Assembly: GCA_029204225.1 (NCBI GenBank)
Contig: CM055095.1
Coordinates: forward strand, 14,536,049 to 14,600,048
Source: Diphasiastrum complanatum
Lineage: Eukaryota; Streptophyta; Lycopodiopsida; Lycopodiales; Lycopodiaceae
DNA length: 64,000 nucleotides
Direction of reading: 5' to 3'
How positions within the stretch are numbered: the first letter of the stretch is position 1; the number at the start of each line of letters is the position of its first letter. Positions 22,962-31,556 of the stretch are shown here, piece by piece. A program made the translations under genes and the position numbers. The notes under the pieces were generated by a model. The model had not been told where the DNA came from. It was given only the letters and a program-made list of their open reading frames with translations, and made no database searches.

Positions 22962-24186
22962 TGGACAAAGTGAGTCATGATCAGGATACAAGTGTTGGCC
23001 AGGGGCTAGGTATGGGCATGGGTGCTGATGAGGAGGATGATGATGATGATTTGGGTATTCCTGCTCTCGGGTTGGAGACCATGGCTGAGGAAAAGCTTGA
23101 GGCAGACCTAGACTATGGCCTGGAGGATGATGGCAGGGATGTATGAGCCAGATCTACCAGAGCAGGATGTGTATCGACCTGATCCACTAGCAGAGGATAT
23201 ACAACATGAGAGAGAGACAGTGGATGCATCACATGTTGGGGATGTTGACCATATGGCACAGGACGCTTTTGCAGGGGATACAGCAGAGGGTGGAGATGCT
23301 TGTGCCACAGCGGGAGGGATTGATGGTATGCAGGATTCACAGGCCCCTGCAGATGTTCATGATGATGATGTCGATCGGACCCGCCGTGTTCGCCAGAGGA
23401 CCATGTCAGACCTCCTTCGGTGTGGACAAGGTGAGGATGACATTGATGATCTGGGGTGGCTCTCACCACATGCACGTACTCAGCCACATCCAGCACCATC
23501 AGCTGCTACACATACGACTGCCACTCGTATGTCTCCTACTCATACAGCTCCCAGGCATACAGAGCCCACACATACAGTACCTCTTGCTCAGCCACCCACT
23601 CCGGTTGCTGCATCCACTTATATAGCTGCCCCCCACATTCCACAACCGACTCCTGCACGTCGCCTCCCTAGGCCAGTTCGTCATGTTACACCAGCTTTTC
23701 CGATTGGTGTACAGCCTCGGCGTCATCTTACAGCAGCTGCACCACGGCCTACTCCCGCCATGCTAGAGGGTTCCACTCATAGACCCCTTCTTCCAGCAGG
23801 TTACTATCCACGAGGAGTTGTCCCTGTCCAGCCTGCAGTACATCCGTATTCATACACTCCGCCTACATTTAGGGTCTACATCTCGTGCCACACCCATTCC
23901 TGCATCAGCGGTACCTCCTACATCTGCTTCCACAGCACCAGCTCGGAGGCGTCCAGGAAGGCCTCCAGGATCTGGCAGGGGGTCTTCCTAGAGAGGCAGA
24001 GGTTCTAGTCAGACAGAGGCACGTAGACCGAGAGGGAGGCCGCCAGGCTTTGGCAGAGGTGCATCTCGCATCACTTTGTCAGGGACACAGATTGAGGGAG
24101 AGGTATTACATGACTTCAATTAAGTTGTTACAGAGGAGGCTGAGTTAGATGATTTTGATGATCTGGATGCCACACAGGCATCTTGA
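22957..24186 (+). pseudogene. hAT transposase, 3' third (split gene)
   Basis: Continuation of the hAT gene that reads leftward at 12231-9252. An acidic stretch (GADEEDDDDDLGIPALG), a frame change near 23140, a second acidic segment (GQGEDDIDDLGWL), a long Thr/Pro/His-rich low-complexity region (23490-23880) and, near 23940-24075, repeated AT-hook cores (RRPGRPPGSGRG, RPRGRPPGFGRG) before an acidic end (EEAELDDFDDLDATQAS). Two in-frame stops lie in the tail (TAG at 23990, TAA near 24123). The acidic/AT-hook end resembles that of the hAT-like protein at 41899, which supports the assignment. Confidence 0.72.
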
Positions 24187-24337
24187 GGACATGTTGTAGA
24201 TGTTGTCATGTTGTTCATTTATGTTCCATTCATATTGTGTTTTTTTGAGGTCAGACCCCAGCCGTATGTCGCGGGCTCTATATGATGAGATTATATACAG
24301 AGCATCTCACTTGTTTTCCATGATCGATGGCTAATTT
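24187..24337 (+). other. Probable 3' flank of the split hAT
   Basis: Short non-coding T-rich stretch between the hAT stop and MITE M2. No terminus of the hAT element itself is recognised. Confidence 0.35.
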
Positions 24338-24766
24338 ATGTGTACCTGTGTTGCAGCGGATCGCGATCCAGAAGGATCTCGATCCGGATCGAGCGTTCCG
24401 GGACCAGAAACGTTGTCTCGGAACGCGCTTAAAATTTCAAATTTTTTTATGTGGGCCACGAGCAAGCAACCTGTGGCCCACATAAAAAAATTTGGCTTGT
24501 TCAACAGGTATTGATGCCCTCCAACAATATAGTTGTTGCCTTCTATTTCTTTGACAGAAAAAGTAATGCTTAGGATCAATAGTTGCTCTTGATAATTGAT
24601 GGCAAACTTGATAAATGAATTGCTCTTGAAAAGACCTTCCATTTGATACCCATATTGGCATTAAAAATTTTTTTTTAAAAAAAGCGTTCCGAGAAACCCT
24701 AATGGGAAATCCCGGAACGTGATCCGGAACGCGTTCCGGATCGTGGCTTGCAACTTTGATGTGTAC
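24338..24766. mobile_element. hAT-type MITE M2 with perfect 8-bp duplication
   Basis: Element 24346-24758 (413 bp) flanked by ATGTGTAC on both sides (24338-24345, 24759-24766). Left end CTGTGTTGCAGCGGATCG, right end (reverse complement) CAAAGTTGCAAGCCACGATC. Subterminal regions carry repeated GGATC/GATCC and GGAACGCG motifs. The ends resemble M1 (AAGTTGCA core), so both belong to one hAT-mobilised group. Confidence 0.88.
24439..24493. repeat. Perfect 21-bp inverted repeat
   Basis: AAATTTTTTTATGTGGGCCAC at 24439-24459 and its exact complement at 24473-24493, 13-bp loop, in the middle of M2. Confidence 0.9.
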
Positions 24767-25105
24767 ACTGTAATGAAATGGTTTACTATGACAGCCTCCC
24801 CCTCTCTCTGTCTCCCTCTCTCTCTTAACAATTCGGGTATTTTTTTGGCTTTTTTTTGGGCTATTTTTGGGGGTGGGTAGTTAAAAAAAAAAGGAATTAA
24901 TTAATTAATTGAATAAATGCTATGGTCCTCCCAAAAAAAAAAACTAAACTCTAAGCAAATTTGATTTTTTTTGGCATTTTTTTGGACTATTTTTGGGGGT
25001 GGGAAACTAAAAAAAAATAATTAATTAATTCTACGGTTCACCACGATTCCCCCCAAAAAAAGTTGTGGACCGTACGGTTCTGAGAACCGTGGTGAACTGT
25101 CCACG
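24767..25105. mobile_element. Family C MITE remnant (CGGTTC motifs)
   Basis: AT- and homopolymer-rich DNA whose end (25030-25113) carries inverted and direct CGGTTCA/GAACCGT motifs. Removing the element inserted at 25114 joins it to ATTCTATGATATATA at 25892, which matches the family C end at 49440-49562. The left end of this copy is unclear. Confidence 0.55.
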
Positions 25106-25891
25106 GTTCATAACATAGATGCACATAAACGCGTTTTTGAGGAGACGCGTTTCAGAAACCGCGTTTCTAAGAAACGCGTTACTCAGACCAGAATCGTATA
25201 AAAAAAAATTCTTTTTTTTTTTTTGGGAAAATAGCTTATGGCTGTAATTTTTTAGGGGATCAATGGTCAAACCAGCGGTTTGCTACTCAGAAGTGCAGTA
25301 GATGGGGCACAAACAAATTTTATTTTCAATAGCTATTTGGTTGTTATTTGCTATGGTTTACAATAAATGCTCAGGGAGTTCGAGGGGCAGTAGCCCCCCG
25401 AGAAACGGGGGGTTCGGGGGGCGGAGAAACAGGGGGTCCGGGGAGCGATAGCCCCCTAGTGAGGGGTTTGGGGGGCAATGCCCCCGAACGGCAAGGTTCG
25501 GGGGCAACATCTATCCCGGCCCGGACGGTAAGGCCTCTTCATGATTTGGCCTTCCAACTCCTTGAGCAAAAACACACTTACTGGGACCATCTGTGATCGT
25601 AACAAACAGGCTAGAGGTTAGTTTTGAATTTTCATCCTTGACAGAACCCAACATGGATTAATGCACCTGAATTGCACCATCCTGCACCCGAGATTGTCGG
25701 CAAACTACACAGTAATGATGCTCTTAATTAAAGCTTTCATCTGATACCCATATTGCCCAAAAAAAAACCAAAAACAAAATTTTTTGTTTAAAAAAAATGT
25801 TTTTGGAATTTTTTTGAAATTTTCATAAACGCATTTCTAAACCGCGTTTCTGAAACACGTTTCAGAAACGTTGTGCATCTATGGTTCATAA
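25106..25891. mobile_element. Family E MITE, nested, duplication GTTCATAA
   Basis: Element 25114-25883 (770 bp) with ends CATAGATGCACATAAACGCG (left) and CATAGATGCACAACGTTTCT (right, reverse complement). Both sides carry GTTCATAA (25106-25113, 25884-25891). Subterminal ACGCGTTTC/GAAACGCG repeats. Non-coding, with a G-rich block near 25380-25515. It sits within the family C element. Confidence 0.9.
25380..25515 (+). repeat. G-run block
   Basis: Runs of four to six G separated by short spacers (for example 25408-25444), interleaved with CCCCC runs; it could form G-quadruplex and hairpin structures. Confidence 0.7.
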
Positions 25892-25899
25892 ATTCTATG

Positions 25900-25940
<41 letters not shown>
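25892..25940. repeat. Family C end and (TA)n
   Basis: ATTCTATGATATATA (family C terminus, CATAG when read inward) followed by an uninterrupted TA repeat to about 25940. Confidence 0.75.
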
Positions 25941-25942
<2 letters not shown>

Positions 25943-26193
25943 AAGGAAGCGGACGCGGACACGGACGCGCGTCCGGACGCGTCTGGTTTTTTGTTTTTTG
26001 TTTTAATTTTGTTTAAAAAAAATTTGTTTTAAAAAAAAATTAAAAACAAAAAAATGGCATCCGGACCCCTGGACGCATCTGTTTTTTCTTTTTTAAATTA
26101 AAAAAAAAATAATAATTGGACGTGTCCGACCCTGCGTCCGGGTCCAAACGCCGGACACGGATGCGGGCAATCCGGCCCGGACCCTCATCCCTG
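25941..26193. mobile_element. MITE-like unit with GGACGCG motifs
   Basis: Starts CTAAGGAAGCGGACGCGG directly after (TA)n and ends CCCTCATCCCTG at 26193 before another TA-rich run. The left end matches the terminus at 40273-40352 and the right end resembles the D-element terminus (CAGGGATGAGGG, read inward). Mixed ends suggest a composite or deleted element. Many GGACGCG/CGCGTCC motifs near both ends. Confidence 0.6.
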
Positions 26194-26215
26194 TTATTAT
26201 TATATATATATATAT

Positions 26216-26473
26216 CAGACATGAGGGCCTGGGCCGGCCGAAGTGCCCACGTCCGCGTCCGACGCCCATACGTGGGGTCGAACGCGTCCTTTTTTTTTAT
26301 TTTTTTAGGGCTAGACGCGTCCAGCGTCCGGGGCCCAGATTGCGTCCAGGCCCCGGACGTGTTTTTTTAAAAAAAAAAGAAGAAGCAAAAACTCGCTGGC
26401 CAGGCCTGCGGACAGTCCGCAGAACTCGAGAGCAAGAAGAGGGCGGAAGAGGGAGAGTGTGGGAGAGCAGAGA

Positions 26474-26474
<1 letters not shown>
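26216..26474 (+). mobile_element. D1 element, left terminus
   Basis: Begins CAGACATGAGGGCCTGGGCC after (TA)n and carries GGACGCG/CGCGTCC repeats, then a GA-rich leader. It is an inverted match of the D2 terminus at 49060-49311 (shared GCTGGCC, GACAGTCCGC and GAGGGCGG-type blocks). The transposase-like gene of D1 lies at 34542; a LINE separates them. Confidence 0.72.

Positions 26475-26540
<66 letters not shown>
26475..26540. repeat. (GA)n microsatellite at LINE 3' junction
   Basis: Long uninterrupted GA run abutting the LINE 3' end at 26541. Confidence 0.9.
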
Positions 26541-26542
<2 letters not shown>

Positions 26543-26732
26543 CTTTATTATTAATGTCTTTTCCATGCCAAAAGGCATATAAGACTAAGGAAATACATGT
26601 CAAGTATGTGGTAACCGTGGAGCGTATAAATGCCTCCAAAAACTGTAATAAAGAAAAAAGGAAACATCTAGTACAAGTTAAGATAACTACATAAATGATA
26701 ATCTTTGTGCATGGTAGTCAAATGTGTCCATG

Positions 26733-27089
26733 TCAAGATGCCAGGTCTGTACTGGCGCTGTAGAAGGATGTAATGAGAGCTGTAGCATGAGGAAGTGCAG
26801 GAGCCCGCTGACGTCGCCTGTGAACAGGAGCATGTATAGTGTGTCTCTGTGTAAGAGGTCTGATAGGGCGTGTAACTCTCGTGACCGCCTGAGGCTGGGT
26901 GATGCGTCGTCTCTGCATCCTAGGTCTGGGAATGTCCTCGCAATCGCCGTCAGTCATGTCTGCATCAAAACGTGATCTCCGGCGAGAGAAGAAGGATGTA
27001 ATCTGAGACTGTGAGTCTGGATAGGTGTGCTGAGCTGTCTGACATAGGTCCTGACGCTGGAGGGACATCTCACGTATCATAAGTGCCAC
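26733..27089 (-). CDS. Arg-rich open frame in LINE 3' region
   Basis: 118 codons after the zinc-finger end of the LINE, in a different frame from it. Arg-rich, with an SQSQITSFFSRRR segment and later ALITSFYS. It may be the tail of the LINE protein reached by a frameshift, or a chance frame in the 3' UTR. No family recognised. Confidence 0.25.
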   Translation of the reverse strand: MALMIREMSLQRQDLCQTAQHTYPDSQSQITSFFSRRRSRFDADMTDGDCEDIPRPRMQRRRITQPQAVTRVTRPIRPLTQRHTIHAPVHRRRQRAPALPHATALITSFYSASTDLAS

Positions 27090-28909
27090 ACATGTAGAGG
27101 GTCCTCATATGAGATGAGGGATCGTAATGTAACTGGTGTCTGACGAAAAAGGCAATGATATCGTCCTCTAATCTCATAGTAAGCTGGACATGTGAAAAGG
27201 AAATGCCCCTCTGTCTCAACCATAGATAATGAACATAACCGACAAAAACGCTCCTCACGTGGGGTACCTTGGAAGCGTCCAGTCTCAATCGCCAACTAGT
27301 GTGAGGACACTCGGAACTGGCCCAGAATAAATCGGAGCCCATGAGATAGCCCGGAGGTGAGATAGTGTGGTAAAACTGGAAATCCAACTGTGTCTAGCTC
27401 CAAAAAGTGTGTCCTGTAATAGTCGGGTTTGACCCCGAGCTGTCCCTGCCATGTTCGGTTCAGGTATGCTCTATAGAGAAAGCGTCTGATATACTCATGG
27501 GTGCCCGATGGAAGGTTTGTGATAGAAATCCCAAGTGTATCTAGTATCCGAGAGGCCTGAGAGAACCATGATAGTCGATGCCCCTGATCATAAAGGTCTC
27601 GTGAGGAGGCAAGTGTTGTCTGTGTGTATCTATGCTCATCTGTGGGTAACGTCATAATACGCTGAATATATAGAATAAGCTGGAAGATGGCGCATAGCTG
27701 AATGGGAGGGACCGTGAACTCTGTCAGGATAATCTGATGTGGGACAGATGGCTTAGCCCGTATCATATGAGATAGCATGAGAACCTGCAATCGTGAAATA
27801 CTGGCCCAATCCGAAGATGTAAGACCTGCACACCATACCTCTGCTGCATATAGGGCTGTGGGAGTAACGAGAGTATCAAAAAGCTGACATTTACTCGGGG
27901 CATCTCGAATAAACCGTCTGAAACAAAAGCGCTCTAACTGGACAAGGGAGGCGTGACCCTTACCAAGTCTGGCGGAGGCTGCCTGTTGCATGCCAAAGAT
28001 AGGACCTGTAAAAAGCATGCCAAGGTAAGTGTAAGAAGATACGACCTCCAAGGGTTGCCTATCACAGATGAGTTCCTGGCGCTGCATAAAAGCTCTCGAT
28101 GTGTTGAAAACCATAACTTTGGTTTTCAATATGTTAACCCCCAATCCCCATCTACTGTAGAAGGCATGAAGGCTGTCTAGTTGTCGCTGTAATCCCTCTC
28201 TGGAAGAAGATAGGAGGACCACGTCATCTGCATATAAAAGTATAGCAATCAAGATGCTCCCAAGCCTGCAACCTGTGCCACTGCATCCCTCAATAACTCT
28301 CTCAAGCTCGTCAATATATAGTCCAAACAGGGTTGGGGATAGAGAACAACCCTGTTTCACGCCAATAGTGCTCTAGATGTGGTCTGAGATGCCGGTATCA
28401 CTCCGAAAACATCCAAGGACTCTCTCATATAGTGCCATCACTGCCAAGATCATGTCAGTAGAAAAACCAAGATCACGTAGATGCTAAATGAGAAGGGATC
28501 GTGGAACAGAGTCGAAGGCTTTCCTGAAGTCAACAAAACAATAGTAGACCCGTTCTCTTCTGTGTCTAGCCTCCTCAATAATGGCCCGAAGGGTGAAGAT
28601 ATGATCTGTGGTGGAGTAGTGTGCTCTGAAACCTGCCTGGCCCAATGCATGTAATCTCCTAGACTCTGCCTCAGACTCGACTGCTGACTGTAGGATGGTG
28701 CCATATAACTTAGCAATGATGTGTCCAATCATAATGGTGCGATAATTTCCAGGGTCCATGGGGTCACCAGTTTTATGAATGGGGTGGATGATGTTGGTGC
28801 ACCAGGAGGAAGGGAAGCCGGAGACAACTGCTTGATTAAGCAAAGTGGCTAGGATCGGTGAAAGTATATCTGCAGCATGGATTAATAGTTCGGATTCAAG
28901 GTCGTCAAT
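27077..28909 (-). pseudogene. LINE reverse transcriptase and C-terminal finger
   Basis: RT motifs on the minus strand: DDLESELLIHAADILSPIL, NYRTIMIGHIIAKLYG, YCFVDFRKAFDSVP (first Asp), a stop near 28482 and another near 28372, then KQGCSLSPTLFGLYIDELE, AILLYADDVVLLSS (YADD active site) and SYTYLGMLF. The thumb/connection region runs to a stop at 27296, and in the same frame the C-terminal CCHC-like finger follows (CRLCSLSMVETEGHFLFTC). It would nick and copy target DNA using its own RNA; at least three stops now block the frame. Confidence 0.85.
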
Positions 28910-28914
28910 GTCAC
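28910..28914. repeat. Gypsy target-site duplication GTCAC, left
   Basis: GTCAC immediately before the 5' LTR, identical to 33620-33624. Confidence 0.9.
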
Positions 28915-29330
28915 AGTTATGGACTCGGCTCATTACATTCGCCGCATTCATTTACATTTACAGTTACTTTACTTTATGCATAAGCAGGCCTTGGGCCCTT
29001 TTTTATTCATTAGTGACATTCAGACTATATGGTTGGCCTTTGGCCTTATTATTCATTATTAGGCCATTTGGACATATTACTGGAGAGTGGGGGCCTTCTT
29101 GGAGGGCGCACTATTATCCCTCCCAGTTGGGCCCTAGCCACTGGAAGCTTCCTTTTAGGGCTTCCTCTTGGCTATAAGTAGGGAAACTGTGTCATTTGTC
29201 ATTCAGCTGATGATATTGATCTCTCTTTAGCCTCCTTAATCTCTCTCTTTCCTGCTTTCTAGGGTTAAGTCTTGCTTATGTGATGCTTTCATAGCTTAAT
29301 TCTAGATCAGCTGTGGCTCTATTCGTAACT
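28915..29330 (+). repeat. Chromovirus 5' LTR
   Basis: 416 bp, AGTTATGGACTCGG to ATTCGTAACT, near-identical to 33202-33619 (fewer than ten differences seen by eye). The ends AGTTA/TAACT are inverted but not the usual TG/CA. Confidence 0.92.
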
Positions 29331-29342
29331 TGGTATCAGAGC
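29331..29342 (+). other. Primer-binding site, initiator tRNA-Met
   Basis: TGGTATCAGAGC directly abuts the LTR end. Confidence 0.92.
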
Positions 29343-30351
29343 ACTTTTCTGAGCACAATCTGGAATTTTTTCTTTGCTGCCTTGCCTTGCTCCTCCATCG
29401 CTGTTCCTACAGCTCCATTACCGTTTTGACAGCCCTGTTCCATCGCTGCTCCTTCCACTCCTTCCTGCCTAGCGTTCCCCCTGTTTTGTCCCCTCTTTTC
29501 TTTGCTGCCCAGCGCTCCTCCTCTTCCTTTCCATCGCTGTCCCTGCCTTCCGACCTATCACTTTCGTCACGTCTGCAGAGTTCGCTGATCTTCAGCAGAA
29601 GCGTCTTTGCTTTCGTTGCAAGAGTCCTGACCATCTTGCCCGTGATTGCCGCCAGCCTCTCCCTACTACTACTGCTGTTTTTTACCATGAGGGCACTACT
29701 CCAGATGATTCCGATATCTACATTCATATTTCTGGTCAGCCTGACTTATCCTCTGAGCCTTCCCCTGATTTACTTCCTGCTACTTGCCATGCTCAGCTTG
29801 CCTATGCTACTTGGACAGGGCGTCCTGGTCCTCGCTCCATTTGGTTACGTGTGCGTATTACAGGTCGAGAGTATATTGCTTGAGTTGATACTGGTAGCAC
29901 TCATTCTTTTATTAGCAGTTATATCACTAGTCGGATCCGTGCTTCACCTGTTCCTGCTTCCCAGCCTCTCACAGTTGAGGTTGCCAGTTCTCATTCTTTT
30001 CCTAGTTCTCAGATGTTTCAGCGTTTACCATACCGCGTTGGAGATTTCTCTGGATAGGCAGATCTTTACATTATCCCTATGGAGCGTTAGGATCTTATCC
30101 TTGGTGCTGATTGGTTTGCATCTCTTGGAGCCGTTACACTGGACTTGACACAGCAGACATTGACATTTGTACATGATGCAGTTACACACTCACTTGTGGG
30201 CATTGATTCTCAAGGAGACTTTCAGTTGATTACTGGGAAGCAGTTTATTCGTAGCCTGCCGAAGGCTCATTGTGCTGCCTTATTATGTGTTTAGCGGGCA
30301 GTACCAGTTCCTCCAGTTCCTCCAGTTTCTACACCAGCAGCTGTTCCTCAG
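29343..30351 (+). pseudogene. Chromovirus gag remnant and protease
   Basis: The capsid part is missing: only about 230 bp of Ser/Leu/Phe-rich non-homologous sequence separates the primer site from the knuckle CFRCKSPDHLARDC (about 29611-29652). The protease follows: VDTGSTHSFISS (about 29887-29922) preceded by a TGA where a hydrophobic residue is usual, then LILGADWFASLGAV with a frame problem near 30090. A stop lies at 30292-30294. Gag would have to come from another element. Confidence 0.82.
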
Positions 30352-31141
30352 GTGATTTCTGACTTATTACATCAGTATGCTTTTGTCTTTTCAGAACCTA
30401 CGACGCTACCACCATTACGTGACGTGAACCATCATATTGATTTGCGTCCTAGTTCTGCTCCTCCCTCCCGTCCACCTTATCGTATGTCTCAATCTGAGCG
30501 TGATGAGCTTGAGCTCCATATTACTGCCTTGTTAGATCAGGGTCTCATTGTTCCTAGTCACAGCCCTTTTGGTGCTCTTGTTCTCCTTATTAATAAGAAA
30601 GATGGTACCAAACACCTTTGTATTGATTATCGTGCTTTGATAGACCTTCGTTCTGGATATTACCAAATCAGGATGCACCCTTCTGACGAACATAAGACTG
30701 CTTTCCGTACTCATCTTGGTTTATATGAATTTTGTGTGCTTCCTTTTGGTGTTACTAATGGCCCTCCTACGTTCCAGAATGTGATCAATAACGTCTTACG
30801 TCCGCTTCTTGGTCATTGTGTCTTGGTTTATTTTGATGATATTCTTATTTTTAGTCAGTCTCTTGCTGAGCATGTTACCCATCTTTCCTCGGTCTTTCAG
30901 TTACTTGTACACCATTAGTTATTTGCTAAATTGTCTAAATGTTCTTTTGCTGTTTCTGAGATCGAGTTTCTTGGTTTTCTTATTTGTAATGGTCACATTT
31001 GTCTGGACCCTCATAAGGTTCAGGCCATCCAGGATTGGCCTATACCTACTGATATTCATCATGTTCGTATGTTTCTTGGGTTAGCCACTCACCTTCGTCG
31101 TCCAGTTCCTCATTTTGCCACTATCGCAGCTCTCTTCATGC
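30352..31141 (+). pseudogene. Chromovirus reverse transcriptase with in-frame deletion
   Basis: PPSRPPYRMSQSERDELELH, LLDQGLIVPSHSPFGALVLL and KDGTKHLCIDYRALIDLRSG: the stretch between DYRAL and IDLRSGYYQI (normally about 30 residues) is gone in frame, near 30640. The first catalytic Asp (IDLRSGYYQ), FGVTNGPPTF and the YFDD site (VLVYFDDILIFS, about 30823-30858) remain. One stop at 30916 and another at 31147 break the frame around SKCSFAVSEIEFLGFLI. Confidence 0.85.
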
Positions 31142-31145
31142 ACTT

Positions 31146-31538
31146 TTGAAGAAGTCTAGTACTTTTCTGTGGACTCCTGATTGTCAGACAGTGTTTGATA
31201 CTCTTCGTCATGATGTTGTTGATGCTGCCGTTATGTGTTTACCACAGTTTGATCAGAAGTTTCTTGTTGAGACTGATGCTAGTAATGTTGGTTTGGGTGC
31301 TTTACTTCGCCAGTCACAATGTATTATTGCTTATGAGTCGCGTCGTCTTCACTCTTATGAGCAACGTTATTCTGTGCATGAGAAAGAGCTTCTTGCTATT
31401 ATCTATGCTCTTAAGAAGTGGCGTCATTATCTGTATCGAGTCCCATTTGACATTATTACTGATCACCAGTCTTTACGTTATCTGTTTCCTCAACGTGACC
31501 TTAGTGATCGTCAATTTCGTTGGTTGCAGTTTTTTTAG
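31146..31538 (+). pseudogene. Chromovirus RNase H
   Basis: Connection and RNase H in one frame: VETDASNVGLGALLRQ (first Asp), IIAYESRRLHSYEQRYSVHE, KELLAIIYALKKWRHYLY (Glu) and IITDHQSLRYLFPQRD (Asp); ends at a TAG at 31536-31538, then resumes at 31557. Confidence 0.87.
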
Positions 31539-31556
31539 TCTTTTAATTTCTCCATA

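Noticed and set aside
29407-29727. Minus-strand frame opposite the chromovirus leader
   Set aside because: Low-complexity reversal of a Ser/Leu-rich region, with no motif and no context.
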